64,000 bases of DNA from Blakeslea trispora (GCA_025331445.1 JAIWNE010000028.1:186001-250000); one strand, 5' to 3'; shown: positions 47,640 through 59,917, counted from the stretch's first letter. Notes: generated by a model not told the origin, from the letters alone. Translations and numbers: made by a program.

Positions 47640-48092
47640 ATGAAGAAGACGAAAGAAAAACAGGCGACTCGGCGTGAAGACGCCACAACCAGCAATGGTT
47701 TCAATTACCTTCCTCCTTCACCGCCTGCGCAGCAAAAGACACCTCCACAAGATCTCTTGCAACCAGCGTCGCCATCCTTACAAACATCTTATCCTTTGCT
47801 TCCAAATGATCATAACAACGAATGCCAGTCAATTGATGAGGTCAACTCAATGGATCATAGAGATTGTTTGGCACTTGAAGATTTTGAGTCTTTTATTGCG
47901 CAAACTACTACACTTCCTTCACCAAATACGAACTCATACATCCTCTCAATGAGCATGGATTTATATGATTTCCCTATTGCCCCTCTCTTGAATGGAAGCA
48001 ACGAAGATTTTGACATTGATCAAGATACTATGTCTATAAATTCAACAGATTATGCTCTTTTCCCTTCTTTGCCAGATAATACCGGTGGCTGA
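47640..48092 (+). CDS. Small acidic hypothetical protein (150 aa)
   Basis: Single-exon frame from an ATG after a long purine/pyrimidine-rich leader; ends TGA. The N-terminus is basic (MKKTKEKQATRRED), the middle is Pro/Gln/Ser-rich (LPPSPPAQQKTPPQ), and the C-terminal half is acidic with clustered hydrophobic and aromatic residues (LALEDFESFIAQ, SMDLYDFPIAPLL, NEDFDIDQDTMS). There is no signal peptide, membrane segment or known domain. The composition resembles a disordered activator-type protein and loosely recalls the small protein at 16269-16675 (both have DF/DFP acidic patches), but homology is not shown. Confidence 0.6.
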   Translation: MKKTKEKQATRREDATTSNGFNYLPPSPPAQQKTPPQDLLQPASPSLQTSYPLLPNDHNNECQSIDEVNSMDHRDCLALEDFESFIAQTTTLPSPNTNSYILSMSMDLYDFPIAPLLNGSNEDFDIDQDTMSINSTDYALFPSLPDNTGG

Positions 48093-50304
48093 TCTCACAG
48101 CTTCATATACATCATATCATATCATATATTTATGCATTACTCCATGGCCTTTCTATTCTCCTCCCCCTTTTTTTTTGAAAAAAAAAATGTTGATATTGTT
48201 TTTTTTATTACTGTTTTTTACTTATTTGTACACACACACACACTTTATTTTTCGTATTCCCGTATTCCTTTTTCCTTCCCTGTTATTTTTTCTTTTTTAA
48301 TCCCTCTTATTTATTCACAATAAATTATATTTGTAACATCCTTCTGTTCATACCCTACTTCCGGATCCAAGCCATATTTTGTCTATGACTCATATTTTGT
48401 AATATGCATATTTCTATTGTGTCAGATCAAGAACACGTCATTTTTTTCTATGTCGCAGTGATAGACTTAGACAACAGATTTATTCAGGGCAACTGATCTA
48501 TGATTAGTACGTGTTAATACCAATTGGCATGGCAACGTAACAAACTATAGTTTCATGCGTACCTATGCTTGATTTAGAGCAATTTCGTCCATTGCTCTTC
48601 CAAAAAAAAAATCTGATTTAGCTTGAGGAATAACACTAAAATATCTGTTATGCGCAAAACCAAAAAAGGGAAAAAAAAGGCTTACAATTAAAAATAGCGA
48701 CTTGCTAACTTTAGACACAATGCAAGGAATTTGCTTTATAAGATCTACCAAGCTGACTTCAATAAAGGCCTATGATTTAATCGTGTAACAATAGGTACTG
48801 CCTAAAGTGAATTGACTTTTTTTTTCTTTTTGAAGCAAAATAAAGCATCATATCAGTGCTGCTGGTGTGCCCAAGGTGTAAAATATTCCCTATTGGCTCT
48901 TCTTGAAATAGCTGAGTACAATAGCTGTCTATGAGGGGGAAAAAAGTAGTCCTTAGACAAACTCAAGAATTTATATATCTAAAAGCTTGAAAAAGAAACA
49001 AATGATCCTCATATCCTCTTTTTATTTATTAACAATGACAAACAATAGATGAAGAGAGCTAGTCAGGTGCTTGGTTGAAACAAGAGAAATCAAGCATTTT
49101 GGCAGACGAGAAACCAAAAAAAAAGAAGCCACCAATCATAAGAGAAAAGCTTCTCATTCTAGTTTAAACGAAAAGTAAGGGCAATCAATTTAAAACGAAT
49201 GCAGTGTGGTTTTTGCACAAGGAAAGAAGCTAGCCTTCTTACTGCACAAAAGGAAAACAAATGGATGATGTTTTGTGCATTCTTCCATAATCAGATAAAA
49301 AAAAAAGAATGATAAAATATACATATAGTCGTATGGCAGTTTAGGTATATCTAATCTCAACATCAAATAAGCCAACAATATGGTAGCATCAAAGACTGAA
49401 TTCTTGCTAATAAAAAGAAAGAAAGGAAAGCTTCATCAACGCCTCTTTCAGTACAAGTCTTAAGGATAGAGTATGTTCATTTATATGAAAGCACAAAAAG
49501 AAAGAAACGAAAAAGCATTTACTGGTTTAGCACAGTCTGTGCTTTGCAGCTGCATCTTGTTTTTAACCCAACCATTTGTTACTTCAATATTCGGACACAT
49601 GTTGCCCTTATTCTTTTAATGTGTATAACCAATTCTCACTAGATGTTTTCAAAGCATCGTACAAGTCATAGCTCATGACAAAGAAAAAGAAAACCAATTT
49701 TTTTTTTGATTTTAAACCTATTCATAATATGTATCCACTCTTCATCTTCTTTATAACTACCAAATGTTTTCGTGCCAATAAGAGTTCTCTTTCTGTCTGT
49801 GAGATTTTTCTTCTTGCGGTTTGATAGTCAACTGTCCAGTAAGCAGATGTTGTACAAAAAATTCTTATTCACAAAAGGCAAAAACTTGTCTCGATAGGAC
49901 CCTTTTTTTTTTTAGTCCACTCAAAACCAACCATGCCTCTTATGATTTACAGACATTTCTTTGCTTTTTTTTTTTTTTATCTCTGTTCATTTTGTTGATC
50001 TCTTTTTTACTCTTGAAGGGGGGGAAAAGTCAAACTTTTATTGTGTTTAAATGATAAAACTTACAAATATAACATAAAAATGGTAATTTTTTTTTCCTTC
50101 AGTTCAAATTCGATTCGTCCCAAGCACAAATTTCCCCGCAAAATAAAGGGTTACACGATGGAATAAGCGGTATGCGTGGGGGAAAAATACACTTTTTCTT
50201 CCCATACACTGACTATAAATTTTAACCCAATATATTCATTAGAAAAGACTAATTTTTTTTTCTTCTTCTTCTTTCAAATAATAATATTTAGAGAAAAGGA
50301 CACA
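48093..50304. other. Intergenic region, no gene recognised
   Basis: About 2.2 kb with C/T-rich (48150-48300) and A/G-rich stretches and many A/T runs. The frames present are short and hydrophobic low-complexity sequence. The last 60 bases before 50305 form a T/C-rich tract, probably the promoter/5' UTR of the next gene. Confidence 0.5.
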
Positions 50305-51517
50305 ATGTCAACACAATCTATTGACCAACTTGCCTTGGCTATTTCCAACCTTGCTCATGTTGAGAAGCCATATCTGGACAACCTCTTGGTCATCAAGAAG
50401 CTCGAGATCGCAAAGGAACCTGTCGATATTGAACACCGTGAAGCCCTTTCCAAAGTGTAAGTACTTGTGTATACATTTAAGGTATTTGGTTGTCTTATGG
50501 TTTCAAACTATTTATATGAAAAAAATAGTGTCATGTGGGAAACAGAAGTTCTTAGCTTGGATTCATGGACTTTCCAGTGGTTGCTTGCCAAATTGACTGT
50601 AAGTGACCCCCCTCTCTCTCTCCTTTATATATGCGTGTATGACTGATCGAAAAAAAAAATACAGTGTAGCGTTGAATCCGAAAAGGAGCGTACTCGAAAG
50701 GGTTTGCAATTGGCAAAGTCAAACGTAGAAGAAACTGAAAAGAAAGTACAGTTGAAAAACGATAAAATACACGAAGTTGAAGTTCAAAATGAAAAATATG
50801 CAGTGGATCACAGAGAACTTTTAAAATACCGTGAAGAAATTTCATCCTTGCTGGACAAGGCAAGTCTCCCTTTTTTTTTATTATGATTGAAATCACAATG
50901 TACTTGGGGAGAGAGATGATTAACATTGCTTATTTATAGGCCTTGGCACAAGAGACACCTAAAGTCAAAGAGTATAAAGACAAAATAGACGAAACAAAAA
51001 GAAATGCAGAAAAGGTAAAAAAAAGAAAAATGGTAGCGTTGTTGTATGTCAAGCTGTACTCAACTCTCTATTTTTTTTTCTTTAGCAATTTGAAAACATC
51101 AAGAAGCTCGACAAGGTGAAGGAGCATATAAAGAATGCCGATATAGCCTTATTAGAAGCTATTCTTGAATTGCGTGCCTCTAACATGAAAGAAAGTCTTA
51201 TGGGTGAAGGCAAGGTCTATTTCCCTGAATTAGCCTATGAATGCCTTATGAAAGCAAGAGAAGAATACCCTGATTTGCCTGGCTTTACTTCTCCAACTGA
51301 ATATGTAAATGAAGCAGACAACACAGGTGCCTATTACTCGCCTATGCAAAAGTATCTATGGGATGTTCGTAAGAAGCTGTCTGAACTGATTGACTGGTGC
51401 GACAATGAAGTTATTTCTCTATTGGAAAAGGAAACACAACTTCAAGTCGAATTAGGAAAGCATACAGATAATTATAACTATGAAAGACGAGATGCCGTTA
51501 AAGCTAATCACCTATAA
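50305..51517 (+). CDS. Uncharacterised alpha-helical/coiled-coil protein (307 aa)
   Basis: Five exons, 50305-50456, 50529-50598, 50665-50859, 50940-51014, 51086-51517, sum exactly to 308 codons. The third intron (50860-50939) starts with GC (GCAAGT) instead of GT; using the nearby GT would cause a premature stop, so the GC donor is well supported by phase. The protein starts MSTQSIDQLALAISNLAHVE and is mostly charged and helical (ESEKERTRKGLQLAKSNVEE; DKIDETKRNAEKQFENIKK), with a better folded-looking C-terminal part (GKVYFPELAYECLMKAREE, YSPMQKYLWDVRKKLSELI). I do not recognise the family. The layout would fit a BAR-like or other membrane/cytoskeletal scaffold, but I have no specific evidence. 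It is convergent with the WDR91-like gene, with stops only about 60 bp apart. Confidence 0.85.
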
Positions 51518-51576
51518 TATATTTTTTTTTTACTTGATCCACTTTAATAAACTCTTTAATACACACCAAGGCTAAT

Positions 51577-54227
51577 CTATACTTTAATTAATGTGGATAC
51601 TTTGATGTTACCATCCATGCTGCCTAAAAGACAAGCACTGGAAGAGCTGGTCCAGTCTACAGTTGTGATGGGTTGGTATATAGGTTGATTGCCTAGTTGA
51701 AGAATGGATGAGCTTTCCGTGTCAGATACACGATAGATAGAGCCAAAAGTCTGCTCGTTCTGAGCATGAGAAGCACAAAGTACATAATTGGTATCTGCAC
51801 TAAAGGCTGCCATTTGTGGACGAGGATGGTTGGATAAAAGAGATTGAGTCACTTGGTTATCCAGAGAACGAGATCCTATTCTCTTTCCGTACTGATCCAT
51901 GATGGATGATTTGGATGAGACTGAAGAACTAGATGGCTTTGAAATAGTGTAAGATGTGGATGGGGGTGGGAATCCCTCGAGTGGATTGCTAAAGATACAT
52001 GTTCCAGGCTTATGAATAGACCATTGAGACAACTAGAGATGGATTCAGTCAAAGGCCAAACCATTCCTCCTTATGATCTGACTTACCTGTCCATCTAAAC
52101 CGACAGAATAGATGGAGGTTTCATCAAAACTAAACTGAGCAGTGCAGGATGGTTTTGCTTTCCATTCAATGATTGGCTTCATGCTTCGAATGTCTAGTTG
52201 TTTGATTACTATCATTTACGATTTTACAACAGACGATGTGAATTTACCAAATATACGCATTGATCCTGTAGTATCGCCCACTACAACCATCTGTCCATTA
52301 TGATTCAGCTTGATGACATTGATACTGCAACCTTCTTCATGATTGTCCATATCATTAAATTCATAACTACCCTATTTATCTCATCATAAACCAATCAACA
52401 ACCAACTCAATAAGCAAACATAAAGACTTACACAAGAAGACATGGCCTTCATGCTCCATGCCACTAAGGCGTTTGATTTTCGATTACCGGATTGTAATTG
52501 GTTGCTTGATCCAGAACAAACAAAGATAGGTTCGGTTGGACTAGAAGAGAGTTGAGTTACCCAAGGATAAGCTTCATCCATGACAAATTCTTGAGTGATC
52601 GACTTTGACTCTACATTATACACACGGATCAGGCCTGTATCTGTTCCCATATAAAGCTTTCATGTCAAATTTTTTAAAAAGAAAAAATCCGGGGTTCAAT
52701 AGGCGATCATTCTGTTCTGTTCCATGTAGACTTACGAAACGATCTGATCTAGCATCCCACTCTAACGATAATACATTGGAAGAAGTGTTTCGTATCTTGA
52801 GAGGATCAAAGGATTGATCCTTATAGCTCCAGATCTTTACAATATTATCCATATCACTACTGGCAATCAATTCGCCCTGACTTGAGAATTTAGCATGTGT
52901 GATGGCTGAAGCATGTTCCAGGAACTCATCTTGACTACAGATCAAGAAGGGTTCATCCTCTACAAAATCCTTTTCTTTCATTGTCTGATTGGCATCTAAA
53001 CTAGATCGCTTGAGTAACTCTAATGCATTTGCAGCAGCAGCAGTAGCAGCCGCGGCCGCAACAGGATTTGTGGTGGTGGTGGTAGTAGTTGTATTGGTTG
53101 TTTGGTTGTTATTTGTGATGGCGTGAATAGAAGCGGCAATGGACTTGAGTGATCGTTGATCAGCACTGGTAGAAGCAGCTCTTCGACGTATGAGTGAAAT
53201 ACCATCCGTCATCTCTTTCCGCGTCTCTACTATTTCATGTTTCAGTTTAGCAATCTCGTTTTCGCGTGCTTCCAATGTGGCTCGCTGACTATCCATTGTG
53301 TTCTTGAGTGTCTCGATTTCGGTCTGCTGGGTCTTTCGTTGAGTACGATCGATATGAAATGAAAGAAGGCTAGGTAAGGCTATAGAGTAGTATGTAAGAC
53401 TACAAAAGACATAAACAGGAAAGAGATAATACTTGCGCATATTCTGAAAAGTAGTAGCCAGAAAGTTATGAAGAGAAATGGTATAATTGTCCACCCATTG
53501 TTTGGAGAAGAACATTTCAAAGGTAGGATCGTTTGTTGGATTCTTTAGATAAGGTAATGCTTTGATCTGTATAAGCATTCAAGGAGCAATAAAAAAAAAA
53601 GAAACCGAAACTGAAACTTACCAAACCAATTAGACCATTCAGGTTTGCCATGAAGTTCAGGTCCAAATGTATCAAAGAATTCAATGACTTTATCCCGTTT
53701 TTTATGCTGTATGGCTTATGTACCCAAAAAAAAAAGAAATCCATCCCTTTTCTTTTTAATAAGATCTATTTCAATGTAGTTTTTCGCTTCTTTCTTTACC
53801 ATGTACTAGATAATGCCTTAATAGACATAATTCAAATTTTTTGATGGTACGTTGAAATCGACTATCCAACCGAGAAAAGAAGCGTAAATCTAAATACCGA
53901 TAATAATCAATAAGCGCTTGAATATCACCATTGGCCACAGCGCCTAGTAGTTCTTCCATCATTTTTTCAACCTAGAGAAACGTAAGCTATTTTCAATTCT
54001 TTTATTTCCTTCATTAGAAAATTGTTCCAAACCAAGTACTTGAAAACCCTTGTCTTTGTCTGTTTTTATTTCTGACTCAAAAGCTCGAAAAGTAGTTGTG
54101 AATCCTCGAAACTGGATGACGAACACATGTTAACACACTTGTGCTAAACCAATTTCAAAAGTTTGCTTACAAGCAGATACTCCTTTACAAGCTCATCCAC
54201 TTGATGAAGTGAGTTTGCATCACTCAT
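51577..54227 (-). CDS. WDR91-like WD40 protein (endosome maturation factor homologue)
   Basis: Ten exons (54227-54171, 54111-54040, 53971-53800, 53714-53622, 53559-53437, 53379-52736, 52656-52432, 52371-52248, 52193-52087, 52032-51577) sum to 690 aa. The N-terminus follows the animal WDR91 pattern closely: VDELVKEYLL, FRGFTTTFRAFESEIKTDKD, ALIDYYRYLDLRFFSRLD, PTNDPTFEMFFSKQW, VDNYTISLHNFL. A coiled coil (RKTQQTEIETLKNTMDSQ), a Thr/Ala-rich low-complexity spacer and a C-terminal WD40 propeller follow (VKIWSYKDQ, GLIRVYNVES, NALVAWSMKAM, SIYSVGLDGQLSQWSIHK, TTVDWTSSSSACLLGSMDG). In animals WDR91 represses PI3K complex activity on endosomes and aids early-to-late conversion; conservation of that role here is inferred. 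The intron at 53380-53436 uses a GC donor, required by phase. Confidence 0.92.
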
Positions 54228-54409
54228 TTTCTGTTCAAACATAAAGGTAGTTTTAACCAAATTTAAGAAAAAAAAAGAGAGAGAGAAAAAGAAAACCAAA
54301 AAAAAAAGGGGGGGAAAAAAGAAAAGCCCGTTTCTGCATTATTTTACACTACACGCACAAGAGATAAATCACTTTGTTTTGTAATTATTGTTATATAGTA
54401 TTTTTTTTT

Positions 54410-56010
54410 TTAGTGATTGTTTGGATTAGCATTGTACTGGTCATAGAGTTGTCTCTGTTGTTGCTGAGCTGTAATAGCAGCTTGTTGATTCCATTGGCTG
54501 GCAGCTGTTGAACCAGTATGAACATCCATACTAGATGTGGTGTTGTGGAAGGCATAGCCATTAGTTAAATGAGCAGGGATGCCAAAGACATTTGGATTTT
54601 GTACAGACGCATTGTTACGGTGGTTGCCTCTATATTGCATCTGATGAGGGCCATTATTCCAATTTTGTTGTTGTTGGTAACCACCATAGTTTTGCCAACC
54701 AGGAGGAGGACGATCCTTACCCCAGGAGAGCTACAGGCAAGAAAGTTAATATAAATGGCGTAAATTGTTGTTGCTCTCCTTTTTTTTTTCTTTACCTTGG
54801 CAGAGTTACCATTGATGTAAAAGTTTTGCATATGAACAATGGCATTAGCAGCATTTTCATGAGTATCCATCTTAACAAAGGCAAATCCACGATCTGCTTG
54901 TAATTTCACTTCTTGAACATATCCAAATCTCTGAAAGTGTTGTAATAAATCGTTTTCTATCATATACAAAACCCATAAGTGATACGAATATAAAACATCA
55001 AAAAAGAAAAGAAAACTTACGAGATACATTGATAGGTAAATTACCAACATAGATACTAGTTACATAAGCAGGTGTTTGATGGATCACTACCTCATAAGGT
55101 AGTTGTTGTCCAGGCTGAGGAGCAGGTGTAGCTGTTTGACCCTTTTGGGTAGCCCAATTACAGCGAATAGCCCTAGAACCCAACCATTCTCCATTCATAG
55201 TAGCAATGGCCTGTTCTGCATGAGCCTTTTCTCTAAAGGCGACAAATCCAAAGCCTCTTGATTTTCCTGATACAGGATCCCACATTACATGAGCTTCACT
55301 AGAGCAAAAAAAAAAGATATAAGACATATTTAGAGCAAACAAGAAATTGACTTACGACATAGAGCCAAACACAGAAAAAGCATGATGAAGTGCTTCATCT
55401 GTTATTTCAGAGGCAAGATCGCCTACAAAGATGTGATAATGATTGGATGTATCTGACTTGATTTGAGGGTTTGCTTGTTGTGCCCAATTGGCTCTAATTT
55501 GCTATAGAAAAACAAAGTGGAGGGAGTTAATGTCGCGTCTGTCTGCTTGTATTGTGATAGAGTACATAGTTAAAGATCTTTCGACCATTCATATCATGAA
55601 TAGCTAATTCGGCACTTTTTTCATCAGCAAATTCGACAAAGGCATAATTGACACCACCCTACATCACAAATCAGTCAATGCCTTTTTCTTTTTAATTTGG
55701 ATGCCTATTCTTACATAAGAAGCGTGTCTCTTAACCTAAACAGAAGCATAAATACATCTTTCTCGTCCAATCCAATCCTTCACTTACCGACACAATCTTT
55801 ACACTAATGACGGGTCCAACTGTATGAAATATTTCGTGTAACATAGATTCAGTGACTCTACAAATAAAATAGGGAACTTAGCTTCCATAAAGTGAATAGA
55901 GACAAATAAAAAAAAAACCTTTGGTCCAAGTTGCCAACATAAATCGTGTTTGCTGGGTTTCCGGTATTTGTGTCCATAGAAACATCTGGTTCGACAATTG
56001 AAACTGACAT
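54410..56010 (-). CDS. TIA1/Pub1-like RNA-binding protein with three RRMs
   Basis: Eight exons (56010-55919, 55857-55788, 55735-55715, 55658-55566, 55501-55356, 55298-55021, 54956-54796, 54730-54410) sum to 393 aa. RRM1: TIYVGNLDQRVTESMLHEIF .. NYAFVEFADEKSAELAI. RRM2: HIFVGDLASEITDEALHHAF .. KSRGFGFVAFREKAHAEQAI, then GSRAIRCNWATQK. RRM3: SIYVGNLPINV .. RGFAFVKMDTHENAANAIVHM, followed by LSWGKDRP, typical of TIA1/TIAR/Pub1. The tail is Asn/Gln-rich (GGYQQQNWNN; AITAQQQQRQL), prion-like. Family members bind U-rich RNA and act in stress granules, mRNA stability and U-rich 5' splice-site choice. The third exon is a 21-nt microexon (VKRHASY) inside RRM1. Confidence 0.95.
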
Positions 56011-57256
56011 TGGAACAGATTAACACAGAAGAAGCGCAATAAAAAAAAAAAGAATATATTATAAAAAAACAGATAGAAAAAAAAATCACTAAATACTTTT
56101 TTTTTTCTTTTTTTTTATATGTTTTTTTTTGGGTTTGCTGTATATGTGAGTTTTTCTTCTCTCAAAAAAAAAAGAAATATAATACAGATAAAATAGCTTT
56201 ATGTCGCTTTGTTTCTCGTATTAATGCGTATTATACGAAATTGATGTGTATAAATAAAGAAAGAAAGACAAAAAAAAAAATATTTTTTTTTCTTTCTTTC
56301 TTTCAAAAGTGCTTTCGGTCTTTTAATTCTTGCCCAAGTGCTTTAACCTAACTGGCAACATTTTTCAATTGGAAAATAAAAACTTGTGTATGAGACTAGA
56401 ATCTGTAATGAAAAAGACCTGATTCTCAGCATGTTTAGATTACTGGATCAATTCAACCAATGAATGGTTTCTTGAAGAGGCATTCTTATTTATGAAAGCA
56501 TTTCAAATTTAACTGTAAAACTGTTTGAATTTCAAGTTGATAAAAGAATCAATTCGTGTCATTATTTTCCCAAAAACAGAAAATAGTTGTATTTCTTACC
56601 TCTAAAATCTCAAAATACAGTGGCATGATAATCGATTCAGTAATATTGCTTGTTACAGGCGCATAAGTGCAAACTAACCTAATAATAAATTCCAACTTTT
56701 TATATGGTCTAATCAAGTGGATTTTGATTGTTGTCAAGGAAAAAGTGATTCATAAAAACAGCTGTTCAATTAGAAGAGTGCTTTGATACTATGGATAGCA
56801 TTACTTTGTCCCATTTAAGCAAGAAGGTGTACTTTTTTTTTTCTGTTTCGCTCATTCAATATATATATGAAAAAAAGGGGGAGTGCAACAAGCTTATCTT
56901 GAATAATAAAGAAAGAAAGAAAAAGAAATAGCTAGCAAATATCTATAGTTTATCTTCTTACAAGGAAACAATCAAAAAGAAAAAGATTGACTGGAATAAT
57001 TACAGCTATAAAGAGAGTCTCTTTAACTGCAAAAACTATTCAAGTAAGAGAAAAGGGAATCTTTATATTTTTATGCAATTTGTCATACCTTGTGCTCTCT
57101 TTCTCTCGTTTTTTCTTTGTAGCATCTCGAGGAGGGGGGAAGACTTGAGTAACGAATAAAGAACAAAGAAAGACAGATCATTTCTATTGGTTAAAACAAT
57201 AAGCGTTTTTTTTTTTTTTTTTTTTTTTTTTTGAAAAAGGGGTGTATTTGAACTAT
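56011..57256. other. Intergenic region upstream of the RRM gene
   Basis: About 1.25 kb of A/T-rich DNA with alternating A- and T-runs near the RRM gene start (56040-56310). A 27-base T-run (57206-57232) lies just past the Rho gene stop. No supported coding frame. Confidence 0.5.
57206..57232. repeat. Poly-T tract (27 bases)
   Basis: T27 on the plus strand (A27 in the sense of the Rho gene), about 25 bases beyond its stop codon, so it would fall in the Rho 3' UTR. Confidence 0.9.
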
Positions 57257-57808
57257 TCAAGAAACAATGCAGGATGAACCACCATAGTCATGATCTAGTT
57301 TAACTATTGACAACAAATTAGTTTCCTATGCTTACGTTCTTTCTTTCTTTAAATTACCAGATGTAGCTATCTTGGCTGCTTCCTCAAAGCATTCACGAAT
57401 ACCTCGATTATGTTTCGCCGAGCATTCAAGGTATCGAATCGCATGGATCCTTTTGGCCACTTCTAACCCCTTTTTATATGATTTGTATTAGTCAACACAA
57501 TATGCTCTTTTTGAAAGTGTTGTCATTTTACCTCTTCATACATGATGGGTTTTACTTTCTTCAGTACAACCTCATCGTACCTCAAATCGCATTTCAGCGC
57601 CACCAGTATCACCTTTGCAAAAGGAGCATTCTCTCGTATCTCTTCAATCCAACGACTTGGTATGTTTTCCAACGAATCTCTATTTTCAACAGAATAGCAT
57701 ATCACTATAACATGAGCACCATCGTATGATAATGAACGTATACGATCAAATTCCTCTTGCCCTATGTTATCCCATGTCATTGGTCATTCTTTTCTTTTTG
57801 TGTGTACA

Positions 57809-57844
<36 letters not shown>

Positions 57845-58116
57845 TTGGTTGCATTTACCTGCTGTATCACACAGTGAGATATAAACATCTCTTCCATTCA
57901 CATTGACTCCTTGAACATAATTCTCAAACACAGTGGGTTCATAAGTCTAATGCTTTATCTGATAAGTCTTTTGGTTGTTTCGAGAAAGACATTACTTACT
58001 TTTGGAAAATGATCTTTGATATAGACATTAAGTAACGATGTCTTTCCACAAGCACCATCACCTACAACTACCACTTTGCGTCTAAGAGGCTTCTTTTTGA
58101 ATTGACATATGGTCAT
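57257..58116 (-). CDS. Rho-family small GTPase (Rho3-like)
   Basis: Five exons (58116-58000, 57946-57859, 57761-57532, 57469-57358, 57303-57257) give 197 aa. G1 [11 protein letters not shown]; switch [11 protein letters not shown]3 [13 protein letters not shown]4 region [10 protein letters not shown]5 ECSAKHNRG; basic N-terminal extension [14 protein letters not shown]. The last exon supplies a C-terminal CAAX prenylation box, CIVS, after [10 protein letters not shown]; the alternative of reading through the last donor would end in a different tail without a CAAX box, so splicing is preferred. Rho GTPases control actin, polarity and exocytosis. G4 has KCD where many Rho proteins have KxDL (N/TKxD); the extended N-terminus suggests Rho3. 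The third intron side contains a 31-base T-run (57811-57841). Divergently transcribed from the sterol reductase gene. Confidence 0.93.
57811..57841. repeat. Poly-T tract (31 bases) within a Rho-gene intron
   Basis: T31 on the plus strand inside the intron 57762-57858 of the Rho gene. In the gene's sense it is an A-run. It makes this the longest homopolymer in the window. Confidence 0.9.
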
Positions 58117-58668
58117 GATAGATAAAAGAGGAAAAGAAAAAAGGTAAATTGAAAGAACAGCATAAGCTCAAAGTGATTTATTGGCCATTTCAGTGACACA
58201 AAAACTAAACCAAATTACAATTAATATACTACAGCGAAACACATAAACATAAAGCTTAAATATGGTTCTTTGTATTAGAAAGGTGCATGTATTGAGCCTA
58301 TTTTGAGGGCATTTATTTGTCAGATTTGCATCATCCTTACCACACAGCCACTCTCTAGGGGAAAAAAAGAAAAGAGACCCCTCACTGTTGAACAAGTAGC
58401 AATGGATAGCGAAAGAAAGGGAAGAAAAAGACATCCTTCGACAATGAGAAACAAACCTTATAATAGTAATATGCCCATAATGAAAGAAAAGGTATTGCTC
58501 ATAAAGTTTGCATCAAATGTCAAGCATTACCTTATCAGTTCAATTTAGCAGAAACCTATTGCTTGAACGAATTTGATATCTCATTTTCAATTGCCTAAAA
58601 TACTCTCCCCTTCTCTCTCTCTCTCTTTTTTTTAAAAGTTTTTATATTTTGCTGTTGTTACTTTCGAC
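58117..58668. promoter_or_regulatory. Divergent promoter region, Rho GTPase / sterol reductase
   Basis: 552 bp between two divergent start codons. A C/T-rich tract (58605-58632, ctctctctctctttttttt) directly precedes the reductase ATG, and an A/G-rich tract (58128-58142) precedes the Rho ATG. No specific factor site was identified. A frame at 58303-58548 is unsupported. Confidence 0.5.
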
Positions 58669-59917
58669 ATGACTTTAGAGAAACAGAACAAAGTTGCCAT
58701 CATCACAGGTGCTAATTCAGGAGTTGGCTTTGCTGTTTGTCAACGTCTATTGGAAGCCGAGCGTGATGAGATCACTGTCGTGATGGCATGTCGAAACCCT
58801 TCAAGAGCCGAAAAGGCAAAAGAACTGTTGAAGCAACAATTTCCTTATGGGCATATTGAAATAGAGCTTGTGGATGTAGGCAGTGCTCATAGTGTACTCT
58901 CATTCTGTCAAGCTATTCGAAACAAGTAAGGTCTTGCAAGCTGAATAGAGTGCATTTGAATAACCTTTTGTTTAAAAAGATATTCACACATCAATTACTT
59001 GTTTTGTAATGCTGGTATCTTGAGCACAAAAGGTGTTGATTGGATGACTGTCATTCGCATGTTTTTGACTGATCCTGTGGGACTTGTGGAACGCTCAGAT
59101 TCAACTATACAAAATGTGGGTGAAATAAACAAAGATGGTATAGGTGAAGTATTTGCTGCAAATGTTCTTGGTCATTATATCATGGTGAGTTTATATAGAT
59201 GAAAAGTAGTGTAGATATATTTATGCTTTTATATATATATATCTTAGATGAGGGAAATGGAAGATTTATTAGATAAATCTGGTGATGGGCGAATCATTTG
59301 GACCAGTTCCATCACTGCTAAATATGACTGCTTTGATATTGATGATTGGCAAGGTATCAACAGGTAATTGAGATAGGAATACGCATGGAGGATAAGTATT
59401 TATGTGTGTCTTTTTGGATAGTAAGGAACCTTATGAATCCTCTAAATGGGCCTGTGACCTTGTGTCTATTCAATCCAATGAAAGATTTCAGCGTGAAGGA
59501 CTCAAGATCTCATCCTTCACTACTTCACCTGGAGTTGTTGCAAGCCAGATTGGTGGATTGGCCACTTGGATAGTCTATTTCAGAATTTTGTTTCATTATT
59601 TCGTAAGTCTCTTTCAGATTATTTTTCTTAAAGAAAAGGGAGAACATTGATGGTGTTTATTTTAGATGCGTATAATGGGTGTAGCTTCTCAAAATATATC
59701 ATCTTACAATGGCTCTATTGCAGATGTTTATGTAGCACTCGCACCTCTCACCACATTGAACTATCTTCTTCGTTATGGTTCACTTACCAATCGCTGGGGT
59801 AAGCCTTATGTAGAGGCTCTTACTATTCCCAAGTATGACCATACTATTGCAGAGAGATTAGTTGGTAACTGTGAATTGACTTATCGAGCTTTCAAGAACA
59901 GTCATTCTATCAATTAG
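58669..59917 (+). CDS. 3-keto-steroid reductase, Erg27/HSD17B7-like short-chain dehydrogenase
   Basis: NADPH-dependent reductase of the 3-keto group during C-4 demethylation in ergosterol synthesis (Erg27 role by family). Exons 58669-58925, 58980-59184, 59248-59363, 59422-59602, 59666-59917 sum to 336 aa. SDR features: cofactor motif TGANSGVG near residue 14; VMACRNPSRAEKAK; LVDVGSAHSV; CNAGIL; a long insert typical of the Erg27 group (WMTVIRMFLTDPVG); NVLGHYIM; WTSSITAKYD; catalytic YESSKW (Tyr-x3-Lys); SPGVVAS. A hydrophobic stretch (IGGLATWIVYFRILFHYF) probably attaches it to the ER membrane, where Erg27 acts with Erg25/26/28. The start follows a C/T-rich leader. Confidence 0.93.
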
